Numbered from the stretch's first letter, positions 35,170-46,989 are shown. The stretch is DNA of 64,000 nucleotides from Nymphaea colorata (GCF_008831285.2 NC_045142.1:14945354-15009353), one strand, 5' to 3'. Numbers and translations: made by a program. Notes: generated from the letters alone by a model not told the origin.

Positions 35170-35640
35170 ATTGTCATTGAAAATTATTAGGCACATATGT
35201 ATTTAAAACAATACACTAATTTGTGGGTTCAACTCAATGAAGCAATCTCTAAACTATCTGAAGGCATTAGAGATGACCCATTTCCAACTGATATTTTGTC
35301 ACATGATTGGACCAGACAAATTGAACAAGTGCATACTTATAGAATGAGAGTAAGATCATTACAATTTTTTGATGCAACACCTAATCAAAGTGAATTAATG
35401 GCACAAAATGTGATATTGCATGAGGAATTAGAATATCTACAGAATAAGATGTATAAAGTAGAAACAGACCACACTAACTAGATTGCGCGAATTGGAAACT
35501 AGGCAAGTTGAAAAGATACTTGAACTGGGAGGCAAACATGCTCAAAATATACATGAACTGGAAGATAATGCCAATAAAGTAAACGAATTAGAAGCCCAAG
35601 TCAAGATGTTGATGTCAAAGTTGAAGAAAACAAGCTAACC
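35170..35640 (+). pseudogene. Coiled-coil segment downstream of the transposase (possible TnpA-like ORF)
   Basis: 35,197-35,481 encodes a charged, leucine-rich stretch including YTNLWVQLNEAISKLSEGI and ELMAQNVILHEELEYLQNK; a shifted frame continues with HELEDNANKVNELEAQV to about 35,640. Heptad spacing suggests a coiled coil. CACTA elements often carry a second protein, but I cannot show homology to TnpA. In copy B the first part is present (59,690-59,850) and then cut off by an LTR. Confidence 0.4.
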
Positions 35641-37480
35641 AGTAAATATTCAATGAAATATGTTAGCTTTGATAAGTTTGTGCAAACACAACTCTTTTCT
35701 TGATGTTTCTCTTTAGGTTTGAAGACAATATAAATTGCTATGTACTTTGGTTGTTAAATTTTTTGAATTTTACATGATAATTGGGAGAATGTTTTTTGAA
35801 ATACATTTCATATTTAGAGATATAAAAGCTATGTCAGATCCTTATCAATTTATTATAAGAGAAATCATAATAGTTTCTAGTAATACATTTTGAATTTTGC
35901 TACACTATCTCATAGCTAATGTATTTGTTTTCTCATATTAATCTATTGGTCTAGAAGGATGGATCACTATAAATCAAGCAACAATCATTCTTCAAATGTG
36001 TGAATTGGTCATAATTAGTCGTTTTTTTTTTCTTTTCAATTCTGTTGTTTGATTTAATTTTTTACATGTTGAGGATGGTACACAAGTTCAGTTCATGTAG
36101 ACTACATGAGGGAAACATCTCAGTGCAGAGAATGGTTGGGTAACTTTATAAATGGCATGAAACTTTATGTGCTCAATAGAGAGTGCATCTTATTTTTTGC
36201 TCAGTTCAGTGGGTTCTTTTCTCTTCTTGTGTGAAATTATTGTAATAGGATGGCTGTACTGTATACTTGGCTGATTGCAGATATTTGATCTTGCTTCTTG
36301 GTAGACTTTGCTGCATTTCCATTGTACTTCATTTTTTAAAAATTCTAGCTCAGTAATATTTGGTGGTCATTACATATTCTAAATGAAATAGTAGTTGGAT
36401 CAATTGATCAGACAAAACCATCTATACATTGGTGACATTTACAATGTTCATGCTATCAGGCATGATTCTGCCAGATATTAGTAATTGCGCAAAATTGGAG
36501 ATGGCCGTGGATTTTCATGGGATATTTCCACAACAATACTATAGTCATTTAATGGAGTTGGTGGAACCAGCAGCATTGGGTCACTATTAATGGATCCAGA
36601 CGGCCAAATGCAAATGTGATGTATGGATGATTTATTTGTCAGCATTTATGAAAATCCGTCCATCATGATTTACAAATGACTAGAATTTTTGGAATTGATA
36701 AATCTGTGGGTCATCTTATAATCTTCACACATTAACGGACATTATTCTGTCTATAAAAATGTGGCTAAATCGGCTGATATTTTCTATTATCATTCACTCG
36801 TACTTCCTCTTGGGGTGCACATACCATGCTCCCTTATTCAGTGTATGCAACATATAGTTGTTGAATATGAAACCGTTGCACGTATTTGTCATCGCTAGTT
36901 TACTTTTGTGTTTGTGCGATGACAAAGAGAAAAAAAGAAAGATTGTGAGCATTGATATTTACGGCATTTGCATGGAGTGCTTTTTCTAGGTGGGCAAGAA
37001 ATCACAAGTTCGACAAACTAAGGATGTCCCATTTGGGACAAAATTCCACGTGTCTGTCATGTATAAATGGATGATTGTTCTGTTGGACGTCCAATCGAAA
37101 TGTGAGCCTATAGACATGATCAACAGAAAGATACCGACTCGTGAATGTGGATTAGGATCTTAGTTGAATCTAAAAGTTGATAGTTGGATACCTGCAAATG
37201 GGTAGATAGACTCTTAGTGTAACGTATCACGTAACAAAAATGGAGAGTAAGTTTTTGACGTGCAAATTTAGAAGAAAATACTATGAGGACCAAGTTATAA
37301 CTGATGTATATAACCATGCACTGCTTAAAGTTGTTCATCGTAAAATGGGATTAAGACCTAGCCTGAATTAGTGTCAGTAACACATTAATTAAATGTCATT
37401 AAGTGTTCAGAATGGTAGCCCATTTGGCCATAGAATACACTATAGAATTTGTATCAAATTAAGACAGAGGCATATTCATG
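35641..37480. other. Noncoding tail of CACTA copy A
   Basis: No protein recognised. From about 35,930 it is clearly homologous to 62,405-64,000 in copy B, including short open frames that are not preserved between copies. Its conservation between copies supports its being part of the transposon. Confidence 0.55.
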
Positions 37481-37961
37481 AAGCGCTAGATTGTAGTGTT
37501 CTATAAATTTATTTTGATCTTTAAGATAAGTGTACTGATAAAAATAGAGTAGATTCATGAAACAATAGAACTAATATTTCATGAATCTGGTCCAATCTTT
37601 GAGGTAGGTTTATGAAACATTGGTCCAGTATTTGGGGTAGAGATTTATGGGATACTTATAAATTGTCTCTATTGCCAAACAACCTCATAATATCACACCA
37701 GCCTCTATTCTTGCTCAAATGGATGCTAAATCAAATTCCCATATAACACCAATGGTCCAAGTTGGAACAACATTGTAATTTCAAAATATATATTAGAGAA
37801 ATACCATATTTTTACTTTTGAAAATGTTGTGTAATTAAAAGTAATATTATATCATATTTTTTAAGAGCAAATGGATGTGTTTTTAAACCATATAACCATA
37901 TGTCAAGCACCCTCTTAAGAACCTCACGATAAAAAATACCGAAATTTGATTCAAACATTTA

Positions 37962-38372
37962 GGAAGTGTTTGATGAGACCAGAATTGTAAAATTCTACAA
38001 CTAATTCTATATGAAATAATAGTTTTGTTACCAACTAAAGAATTTTGGTTCCAAAATGATAGACTCATTCTTGAAACAAAATAGGTATAATGTATCTTAC
38101 CCCTAAGGGATGAAATTATGATTCAAGAATTCCAAAAAATTTTCATTTTTGTTTAAAACACATTGTTTTAATTCATTTTTCTAGAATTTAAATTAATATG
38201 CTCAAACACGTCATTTTCAATTCTGATATCAAAGTTTGATATTATCAAACACAAAGAAAAATTGAGATTGAAATTTTCATTCCAATTTTACTTTGAGTAA
38301 CGTAAGGTGGCAAGTTGTTTTAAAATTTCAATTTAGATACAAAATTCGAAAATTCGAGGTCATCAAACACTC
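37962..38372. mobile_element. Tourist/Harbinger-type MITE (about 411 bp)
   Basis: Terminal words GGAAGTGTTTGATGA and TCATCAAACACTC are inverted, and TTA flanks both sides (37,959-37,961 and 38,373-38,375). A TTA duplication is the PIF/Harbinger signature. The interior is AT-rich with inverted-like AATTCTA and TAGAATT words. No transposase. Confidence 0.7.
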
Positions 38373-38519
38373 TTAATAAAAAGTGAATTTGAAAAAGCTA
38401 AAACCACATGCCAGTTGAGAAGATGAAACGTTGCCAGGTCACGGATGCGCTGCACGAATAAATCGTGATGGGACGGCCAACACTCACCAGCGGCGGTCCG
38501 GCTCTTGGAAGTGCACCCT

Positions 38520-38601
38520 CTTCATGTTTCTGGCCACGAGCCGGCCAAAGCACGCCCTTCTCTTCATGTTTCTGGCGCCGGCCAAAGCACGCCCTCCCTT
38601 C
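38520..38601. repeat. Minisatellite, 2 x about 42 bp
   Basis: TTCATGTTTCTGG starts at 38,521 and 38,563. Both are followed by a GCCGGCCAAAGCACGCCC-like word. Three frames are open across it, which is a by-product of GC-rich repetition; no protein is recognised. Confidence 0.7.
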
Positions 38602-39268
38602 CAAAAGAAACGGTGACCAGCACGCTACGGAGAGGGAAAGAGAGAGAAAGAGAGAGAGCGCGTACTTCTAAAATGACATGGTGCCCATTAATCGCCTATC
38701 GCTTGTACGGTATTATATGATCATAAATTTTATAGATATAAAACGGTAAAGTTGTATATCGTGTAAATATTTGATAAATTTTTAAAAAATTTAAAATATT
38801 TAACAAATTTTAAAAATCATAAAAAATTAAAAATAATAAAAAAAACCATCTAACTGCCTTTTTATACGGCTAACTTATTTCTCGAACATTATACATATTT
38901 TTTTCGAATAATGTATTTTATGTAACAGTAAGGAGGAATGAAACCAAAAAAATCTTCATAATATCAGCTAAAATATTGAACGAAGGAGGGGGGTTATAAG
39001 TTTGTATATCGCACGCATGCCACCGAAACGAAAATATCGTGTGCACCGAAAAGGAAGAAGAAAGAACAAGTTACCCTCATTCTTCTCCCTGCGGAAAGCA
39101 TGCGAAACGAAATTAAGTAAAAGGACGAACCGATGGCGACGTAAAACCCATGAAGACGACGTCACCGGGGCCGCCCTTTCTTTTGCTTTCTGTTAGGAAG
39201 AAACGAAGGCATTATGATGACGATGGTGCAGATCGTGGGCTTTGCTGTTACTCTCTCGCCTAGCTGTT
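38602..39268. other. Intergenic, upstream of the WAT1-like locus
   Basis: It contains a GA tract (38,632-38,658), an AT-rich stretch (38,700-38,940) and a moderately GC-rich stretch (39,000-39,200) with open frames on both strands. No recognised gene. Confidence 0.45.
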
Positions 39269-39278
39269 ATATATAAAT
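39269..39278 (+). promoter_or_regulatory. TATA box of the WAT1-like locus
   Basis: TATATAAATA lies about 140 bp upstream of the first ATG (39,419), a fitting distance for a plant promoter plus leader. Low sequence information makes it a moderate call. Confidence 0.45.
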
Positions 39279-39606
39279 ATATATAGATTTGTGCAGGTAA
39301 ACACAGTTCCACGTCGCTCCTGTCTATCATAAAATACAGTCTGATCTTCCTTCCTGGCTGCGTTCTGTATGTTCTTCTCCCAAAGCGAGAGAGACAAGAA
39401 TCAGAATTAGAGGGATATATGAGCAAGATGGAGAGCTTCATGCCCAGTCTGGCGATGATTCTAACCCGATTGGGTTTAGCGGGGCTCAACGTAGTATCGA
39501 AGGTGGCCATGAACAAAAGGGATGAACCCCTTCGTCATGGTCACTTACCGGCAGGTTGTTGCTACTCTCTCCACTCTCCACTGCCCCATGGCTTCATGGA
39601 AAGATA

Positions 39607-39609
<3 letters not shown>

Positions 39610-39655
<46 letters not shown>

Positions 39656-39670
39656 GTGTGTGTGTGTGTT
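39610..39670. repeat. Microsatellite (CT)n followed by (GT)n
   Basis: CT repeats 39,610-39,649, a short TATCTA link, then GT repeats 39,655-39,670. It lies immediately after the expected WAT1 exon 1 donor. Confidence 0.95.
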
Positions 39671-40513
39671 TTAGTAAGTTAGCTGGTGCTAAGCCAAAGC
39701 TAGTCTCCTAATCCCTACCCAACCGAATCGATACCATCTCACCAGTGACCAGACTTTCCACGGAAAAAATTGAAGTCACTCGAGGAACAGCTTGCTGGTG
39801 TTACTTGTATAAGCTGCGAATGTGTTTGATCTAACTCGAAAAGATAATTTGCAATATTACACGGGTGCAAGTGTGAGCAGACAGAGGGTAGTTGGCCGGC
39901 CAGTGGCATCAAGCCAGTGGCTGGTGCGGGCACCAAACTTACAAAATTAGTTTAATATATATGTTAATATTTTGATATATGCGATTGTTATATAAGTGAC
40001 CAAAGAAATTAAATGTATTGAATGAGCGCTCGCACTAACAAAATTTTTGCTGTTAGTGGTTGGCCCCTATAAGAATTCTGAAAATACTATGTGGTTCTAA
40101 TGAAAGATTTTTAGCTCTGCCTCCATATACATATAAGGGTCTTTTGAAGCTATGGATGTGTTTTATATCAGCGACATTAAAAGATAGTTTGCGAGAGACC
40201 GGCAGGTTAGATACTTATATGCTAGACAAATAAAGCATAATCTCATCATTTGATTTTTTTTAGAAAAAAACTAACAGACAACAAAAATGTTCCATCACTT
40301 TTTTCTCCTTCACCGATTTAAAAAGGATCAAAGATAGAGTTTGTCTTTTATTTAGATAAAATCAAAAATTGAGATTGTGTCTTATCTATTAAGCATCTAA
40401 GTGTCTAGTACCTACCAACATACATATAAAGCACAACAATAAAATTTGAAGCAAAACACATACAGTCTTAAAATATATTGTTAAATAAAAAGTATGAAAA
40501 ACATAAAAAAGTG

Positions 40514-40838
40514 TAGGTAGTGTTTGGAAGACATACTAGAAACATTGGTGTTGTGAAAACTAGCTTGTAATGCTTAGAATAGGTTTTGAAAAACTAGTTT
40601 GTATATTTGGGTAATAGGACCAAAACACAATTTTTTTTCTGAATAGTTCTGAGAATATCTCTTTTGACAAATTGTCTTTCCCAGGCAAGCAACCACTAAT
40701 TAGTTAATACATGTGCCTTTTAAAAATTTAAAATTATATAACTAGTACCCAGCCAACATCTCCGTCCCTGTTGCTAAGATGGGTTTTTGGGAGAAAAACT
40801 AATTTTTGGTTTCAAAATAGGGTGTCATCCAAACGTCC
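40514..40838. mobile_element. Probable MITE in the WAT1 first intron
   Basis: The left word GGTAGTGTTTGGAAGACAT and the right word GGTGTCATCCAAACGTCC are inverted versions of each other with a few mismatches. The duplication at the ends is not clear, so the superfamily is uncertain. A similar pair of words bounds 43,212-43,520. Confidence 0.4.
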
Positions 40839-42248
40839 AAATAAAAAATAAGTCTGCTGTGTTGTGTCCAGTAATGTCCTATACCCGTACCGTGTCCAGA
40901 CGCCCTTCAATATCGATACAGTGCCTTTCCAGAAGTCTGTGGATCTTGTTGAGTTTTGGTCAATACGAAAATATACGAGTCCATTATCACTTTAAATCCG
41001 AAATGTGCCTTAATTGTTCGTATTAGTCTCTCTTCGAGAGAAAATAGAGCGAACTTCATGTGCATGCTCGATACATGGAAATGTTGCTGTGGAATTCAAC
41101 GCAGCACCCTTTGGTCCTTGACAGATTTTTACAAAATAAAAAATAATGGATGTCATCTGCATGCTTGGAACCGTAGCAATAAAAGAATAAATATCCTTTC
41201 TTTTTATCATATGATGGATAGAATTTTGTAACCCCGGAAAACAAAAGCTTTTCATTTTCAAATCCTTATAAAGGAAAATCACGCGACAAAAATGATTTTA
41301 AAGTTACGCACAAGGATGTGCAATGACCAAAATAACCCTGATTGAAGTAAAAAAAATAAACATTTTAAAAAGGTAAAAAAGGATATGAAAAAACTAAAAA
41401 GTCTTAAATAGACACTACTTTATAAAAAAAAATTAAAATACTTCAACCCCTCTTTTTTTTTTATTTGTCTTTGGTGTATATTTGTGCGTGCACAGGGATG
41501 TGCACGCAACTTGATCTTATAAGTTTCGTGTATGTGAAGGTCGCTCATGCTAATGAAAGAACATTGTTCATGAAGTCTATTAAATATTTTCTCATAAACA
41601 TATTAGCGAAATTAGTTTCTGACTTCTATGACCATGGTAATTTGGGTTTTGAGTTATTTCTCTTCTTATCTTAATGTTCGTTACTGAACATTTTAATAAT
41701 AAGAAGAAAACGTCAAAAAGCAAAACTCACAGCAACTGGCCGGTTTTCAAGATCCCTGAAAAATATATATGCAAAATGATCATGATAAACACAATTCTAA
41801 TTTTACATCAATTCTTTCTATCTTTACTTCACATTTAAATATCTCAGTTGAGCAATGAACATTGAAGAAGAAAACAGATGGTCGTCGTTAGTCAGATTGA
41901 TACAAGTTAATATGTATCGTATGCATGCCTCGTAACGTTGTAAAAGCTGTTTTTTATGAAGAAAACCATATAAGTAAATGCAAAATATAAATATAATAAC
42001 TAAAAAAATTTGAAATCGATGTCCATATTAGGTTTATGAGCTGAGAAAGCTTAGATAATTTATTTTTACATTTAAGGAATTGAGTTTGTACATCTGATTA
42101 ATTTATGTGATATTTTCTTCATCATATACATACGTTTTAACTTATACATACGGTTGAATTTACAAAACAAAAATGGCACCCACGGTATATTGGAGGCAAG
42201 AGGCCTTACTGGGACCCAAGTAAATCGAGAGGCACGACTGATTGCCTC

Positions 42249-42276
<28 letters not shown>
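42249..42276. repeat. Microsatellite (CA)14
   Basis: Uninterrupted CA repeat. Open frames reading poly-Cys/Val across it are artefacts. Confidence 0.95.
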
Positions 42277-42279
<3 letters not shown>

Positions 42280-43946
42280 GTATGTATTGAAATCAGCGGG
42301 CAAAACTGAGGAAACCAAAATCCAAAAGATAATGAAATGAGTAAGCCAACATCTTACCAGCCATTGCATCTCTAGCATACATCACCAACTTAAAACCTTC
42401 AACTATGATAAAAGTTCATGTATGGCTGTTCATTTTCTTGGTTAGCTTTAAATTTCTCCTCTTCTTATAATCCTCCGGTAGGACCTTTTATTTTATTCAT
42501 AAAAATTCACCGGTTCGTTTTTCCACCATCCCCCCAAAAAAAGACAAAGAAAACGAAACAAAGAAAAGAATGGTTTCACCTTCGGTTCAAGGTGAAAGAA
42601 GATACAAAAAGGAAGAAACGTTCTCAAAAGATAATCGTAAGCGCGTTATTGGAAACAGAGTAAAGGAAACTTTTCCCCTGAAAAGAGATGCACGAGAGTA
42701 GTATGTGAGTCACGCTGTAACTATGACCTAAAGAGATTTTCTTTAACAAACGTATGGATTTAAATCCCGCGTAACTTTTTGATATCCTTTGCACCATGGA
42801 AAAAAAGCACAACATTCGTTCGAGTGAAACCTAATTAATGATCTATAAATAATAAAGTACCCTTAATATTATAAAATATTCATGCCAATTAGTCTGTATG
42901 GTCTCTTTAACTATACGCAAATCACTGATAATTGTTCAGTTATATCCAAATTATTAAGTTCCTTTTCATGTCAAATTTTGCTAGGTGCGAATATGCATCA
43001 AAATCTTAGGCCTGTTCTCAAAATTTGGTATATTACTCATGCTTTTCTATGCTGTTAATTTTGACTAACTTAACTTAACCAGGCACGTTTCTTATTATTA
43101 TCAAGTTGTTATGTGTTCTTGAAAATTTTCATTAATTTACGTTTCACTCTGCCTCAAGAGGGTGAATTTTCTGGAAGATCCAAAAAGGAAATGAAGCTTC
43201 GCGAAAAAGGACGGGGGAAGGCGTTTCGCTGACACTCTCATTTAACTCAGTTTTGAGAAGACTTGATTTAAAAAAAAAATAAAAATAAATATTTTATTGA
43301 GCTTTGAAACTTGGTTTATTTGTTTTTGTTACACATCCAAAACCTGCTTTTTAACTCAATGGAGGTCTGACTTTTGATGAATAACCCGATGGAGGTCAGG
43401 TTTTTCACTCTCTTTTATAGAACAAGATTTTGTCAAAACTGTGCTTTCCTCAAACTTACTTTTGATGACATCCAAATACACCAAGACTTGTGTTTGAGGT
43501 GTCATCCAAAGTCCCCTCAAGAAATTAAAACACAATGAGCTCTTGGGAAAGAGGCTTACAGTAAATTATGAAGTAATATCAAGCCAGCATTATTTAGTTG
43601 CAACTTGTACATGAAAGAAGAGGTGGTTCATATTGTTGCTTCTGCTTCTTATGATTCAGGAAAACGAAGATGAAGCTGACTTGGTCCATTTTATTTAGAA
43701 TTTTCCTCTGTTCCTTGTTCGGGTCAGTTTTCCTTCTCATACACTTTTCTTGTAAAGCGATTGCTTTGACCAAAGCTTTGTTGGATGTATTTAACAAAAA
43801 GAATACGTGACGAATGGATGGCATTGCAAGGCTACTCTGAATCAGAGTTTGTACTTCGCTGCACTCAAATTTGTGTCACCAACAATTGCATGTGCACTTA
43901 ACAATCTATTACCAGCTGTTACCTTCATCATCGCGGTCCCTTTCAG

Positions 43947-45189
43947 GTGCCTGATTTCTCCATCTTAAGTGTTTGGCATCAATGACGCACATATAATTGC
44001 AGGCTACGCCTATTTACCATGGCGTCAAGGCACCTCTGCAACCTCCATTTTCTTTCTTTCTCTCTTTCGTTTCTTTTCTTTTAAAAGGCAGGTGCTCAAG
44101 CAGGCTGAAATAGTGGATCGGCAGGCTGCACAATGAATGGAACCAACTCGGGTTTAACTCGAACAGGCTTGTCATGCATAAAATGTCTAATAACTTGGGT
44201 TGGAGTTATAAGAACTCGAGTTGTTTAAACTTGCTCGGCTCAACTACACAAATATGTCATGAATAAAAGTTTTCTTGTTGCTAAGTTTTTCTTTAGGTGA
44301 TATTTAGATGCAGGGTAGTTACATTCTTTCTTTGATTTTTTTTAGATGCATGATTATTCATAGTTGATTTAGTAAAAAGAAACCAGTTAAATGAATTAAC
44401 GAGTTTATGACTGTAACAGGTTAAAAAAAAAGAGATATGTTAAGTTAATAGAAACAAGTTAAATGACTTAAGCAAGTTGAACTCAAGCTCATGTGCAGCC
44501 CTAGTCAATAGGAGTGTGTCTTAGCAAATGAAATTGATAGGAAATCAAAATGAAATAAACTGCATACTATTGGTCTTCCCTCCCTAGTTAGCTCACATCA
44601 AGCAACCTCCCCCCACAACTGCAGTGGCAATGCAAAGACAAAATAGAAAAAAGGGAGAGGTCATTTTTATTTCTATAAATTTCAAGAGGGGTGTATTCGC
44701 ATTTTACACAAATTTAAAACCAGGCATAAAGCCATTTAGAAAAATGAGCATCACCATTTTAAATTTTTTAAAACCTAAGGGGAACCCCGTGACATTCCTT
44801 CTGTCCTGACTCTAGGGGTAAAACACTATAAATCATCACGAAAAACGCCATCATGGTTCACGTTGCGCCGTTTTTTAATTAAAAATTTTAAAATTTTTAG
44901 TTATCTGATAACATCAAGTACTACACAACACCATAAAACCCCCTTCCACATAGGCACACGCATCATTTGGATAAGCTTGATAAGCTGGCTAGCACACACA
45001 CAATCTCCTTTTGGATAAGCTTTATGAAAACATCAGTTCAGTAGAAATTCTTGCATGTAGTATTGGTCATTTTCTGAGACTAAATAGATATAAAATTGAA
45101 TGTTGTGGAAATCAATTTTTCTTCCACATTTCTTAGAGGCACTCAAAGGAGGGGAAATCGGTGCTATATGGACTTGTTACCTTACATTG
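43947..45189. other. Intergenic or intronic, no exon recognised
   Basis: Downstream of WAT1 exon 3, where a fourth exon would be expected, I see no family signature. A probable MITE occupies 44,122-44,503; the rest is AT-rich. Confidence 0.45.
44122..44503. mobile_element. Probable hAT-type MITE
   Basis: The left end CAGGCTGCACAATGA and the right end TCATGTGCAGCCCTA are inverted with one indel, and both ends contain CTCG/CAACTTG-type subterminal words. The 8-bp duplication expected for hAT is not visible, so the boundary or class may be wrong. Confidence 0.4.
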
Positions 45190-45900
45190 AATGAGAAGCT
45201 TCTCATCGTTGATTGACTACAAACTATGGGTGTTCCCTTGTTAGCAGATGTGTGGTGTGCAGGAAGCATACTGAGTCTCTATATCACTTGATGTTAGAAT
45301 GTCACATGGCCCCTCCATTAAGCAGCTTGTTGGAAGAAATTTTTTGATCTAAAAGTAAACGTTAAGTCGACAATGATAGAAACTTGTGGTTTGTGGGCGC
45401 CCCAAAGATTCAGGAGCAAATGGACAAAGAAGTGCTGGTTGTTGTCTTTTTGGATGGGTGTATGGCAACTATGGAAGCTCATGAATGATATATATCATGA
45501 CAATGGTGAGCGTGGCAGCAAATGATTCCTGTCCAAGTTTTCGGATGAGTTGAAAAACTCTTTTGCACTCTTCCTTGGAGTATCAATCATATATTTGAGA
45601 TACAGACTTGGCTAAGTTCTAAAGTTAGAGTTGATCACGGCCAAATTTTTGGAAGATTTAATTGGATAATTTTCACAGCCTGTCTAAAGGGTCATGGTCA
45701 TTGAAAGTGGTTGTAGTGGTTTGCAATGAAGCCGCCACTTGTGATCATGAATGGTGTGCTTGATGCTAGCGATGGGAAGCTCAAGACCTGCTACATTGTT
45801 TCACAACATCTTTACCATTTTTGCAAGGACACGTGGGCTTGATTAGAGGATCTGGCATGTGGCATAGAGCTGACTTTTATACAATGGATTTTCTAGGGTA
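45190..45900 (+). pseudogene. LINE (non-LTR) fragment: zf-RVT region
   Basis: 45,190-45,300 reads, across one frameshift, EKLLIVD, a stop, LQTMG and then CSLVSRCVVCRKHTESLYHL with MLEC. This is the zinc-binding region that follows reverse transcriptase in plant LINEs (CxLCxxxxESxxHLxxxC). 45,440-45,530 resembles the later W-x-IW-KxRN region. No RT catalytic domain is visible upstream, so it is a short 3' piece, which is usual for truncated LINE insertions. The remainder to 45,900 is weakly similar at best. Confidence 0.55.
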
Positions 45901-46984
45901 CGAGCATACAAAAAGAGGGTGGTAACTATGAAGAATACGTAGAGTAAAGGAAGTTTGCCATATTTTATTATCTATGAAGAGTTTGGGCTGTGCACCTAAT
46001 TGGATGACTTACTTTCTGGTTTTAAGGCTACTATTTTTTACCACAGAATAAGTAGAGGCAATGGAATTGTGGATGAAATGTTTAAAGATGGCTTAGTGCC
46101 TAGTTCTAGGTTTTGTCATGATTAAATTGGAGTTCTCTATAGGGTTGTTGAAGTTGGCCATGCATTGTCAATGTTTAAAAGGATGAAAAGGAATTTCCAC
46201 AAGAATGTGGTCCCATATATGATTTGTTAGTAGAGAAGCTATGTAGGTTGGTGAATTTAAAAAGGGTAAGCAGCTTTGGGATGAGGCAGGATTTACTCTT
46301 CGGTACTGTTTAGCTAATTTGCTGAATCCAATGAGAACAAGAGTTTTTAAACCAACAAGAAAGTTAAGCTTTATATTTCCACTTAGTAAAGGTAGAAGCG
46401 CTGTGAATTCTATGTTTTTGGTTTTCTTGTTTATGCATTGAAATGATATTTCCAAAAGGAGGCTTTCGCCACAAGTTTGCATGGAAAAACAGGTTGGTGC
46501 ACCAATTTGGGGACTGACTGCTAAAAAAAATTAATAATTAGTAAAACATGTAACACAACCTCTATGTTAATATTGATTATGAATCTTCATTACTAATAGT
46601 AAATATTAAGACATGACACTTTGGTAGGAAAAGCATTTTGTAATGAGACCTTTAGTAAAAAAACTATGTAACACATCTGTTGCATTAGAAGATGCCATTA
46701 CTAATGCAAAGATTGTGTTAATAAATGTCATTTTTCTTGTAGTGGATTGGTTATGAATAGCCTTTTCTTTTTTCACATTTCAATCCAAGCATCTGAACAT
46801 TTGATAACACTACAACAATTGTTGCGTACATTAACATAGTAGAAGACTGAGTTAGAATTAGTTATGGCCATCTCAAATGCATATGAGACATGCATTTGAA
46901 AAGAAGCATTCCTTAACACTAAAGTTCCATGCATTAGTAATCGTGTTTTTTTTCAAATGTAGCTTAGCATTGCATCAGTAAACA
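45901..46984. other. Intergenic, no gene; possible CACTA-type end
   Basis: AT-rich, no recognised coding. TTTTCTTGTAGTG ending at about 46,743 is the common end of plant CACTA-type non-autonomous elements, but no matching start (CACTACAAGAAAA) was found to its left, so no element is called. Confidence 0.35.
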
Positions 46985-46989
46985 ACTAC
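46985..46989. repeat. Target-site duplication ACTAC (left copy)
   Basis: Matches 52,054-52,058 after the 3' LTR. Confidence 0.9.

Larger units (their letters stand above)
30820..37480 (+). mobile_element. Degraded CACTA (En/Spm) transposon, copy A
   Basis: Contains, in order on the plus strand, the Transpos_assoc, TNP2, DUF4218-type and DUF4216-type blocks expected of a plant CACTA transposase, then a coiled-coil segment and a noncoding tail. It is collinear with copy B (56,157-64,000). Neither terminal CACTA repeat was securely located; TTGTAGTG at 37,491-37,498 could be one end. Many stop codons make it inactive. Confidence 0.75.
39671..43659 (+). other. Presumed first intron of the WAT1-like locus
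   Basis: About 4.0 kb of AT-rich sequence without a recognised gene. It holds a probable MITE (40,514-40,838), a CA microsatellite (42,249-42,276) and another region with possible MITE ends (43,212-43,520). Small open frames on both strands have no identity. Confidence 0.5.
39419..43946 (+). pseudogene. WAT1/UMAMIT (nodulin MtN21-type) transporter, first three exons, damaged
   Basis: Exon 1 (39,419-39,603) begins MSKMESFMPSLAMILTRLGL, then AGLNVVSKVAMNK, the first membrane helix of the family. An extra A in the run 39,515-39,518 shifts the frame: the expected MNPFVMVTYRQVVATL is readable only in the next frame from 39,522. A second, opposite shift restores the first frame for SPLPHGFMER. The donor expected after GAAAG (39,603) reads AT, not GT. 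Exon 2 starts at 43,660 after a good acceptor (KTKMKLTWSILFRIFLCSLF); its end is 43,722 or 43,726. Exon 3 (43,831-43,946) gives [15 protein letters not shown] and [16 protein letters not shown]. No later exons were found. Family members are vacuolar or plasma-membrane transporters of amino acids or auxin, with ten helices. The fragment is probably a pseudogene. Confidence 0.75.

Noticed and set aside
37491-37498. TTGTAGTG as the 3' end of CACTA copy A
   Set aside because: Too short alone; the 5' partner is not visible and copy B runs off the window before this point.
38398-38720. Several overlapping open frames on both strands
   Set aside because: They come from a GC-rich 42-bp minisatellite; no frame is better than the others and none has a domain.
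42072-42378. Minus-strand frames with Cys-Val runs
   Set aside because: They cross the (CA)n microsatellite; no homology outside it.
43594-43824. Minus-strand 76-residue frame
   Set aside because: It is antisense to WAT1 exon 2 and the following intron.
46731-46743. TTTTCTTGTAGTG as the end of a CACTA MITE
   Set aside because: No matching start or 3-bp duplication was found upstream, so a full element is not called.
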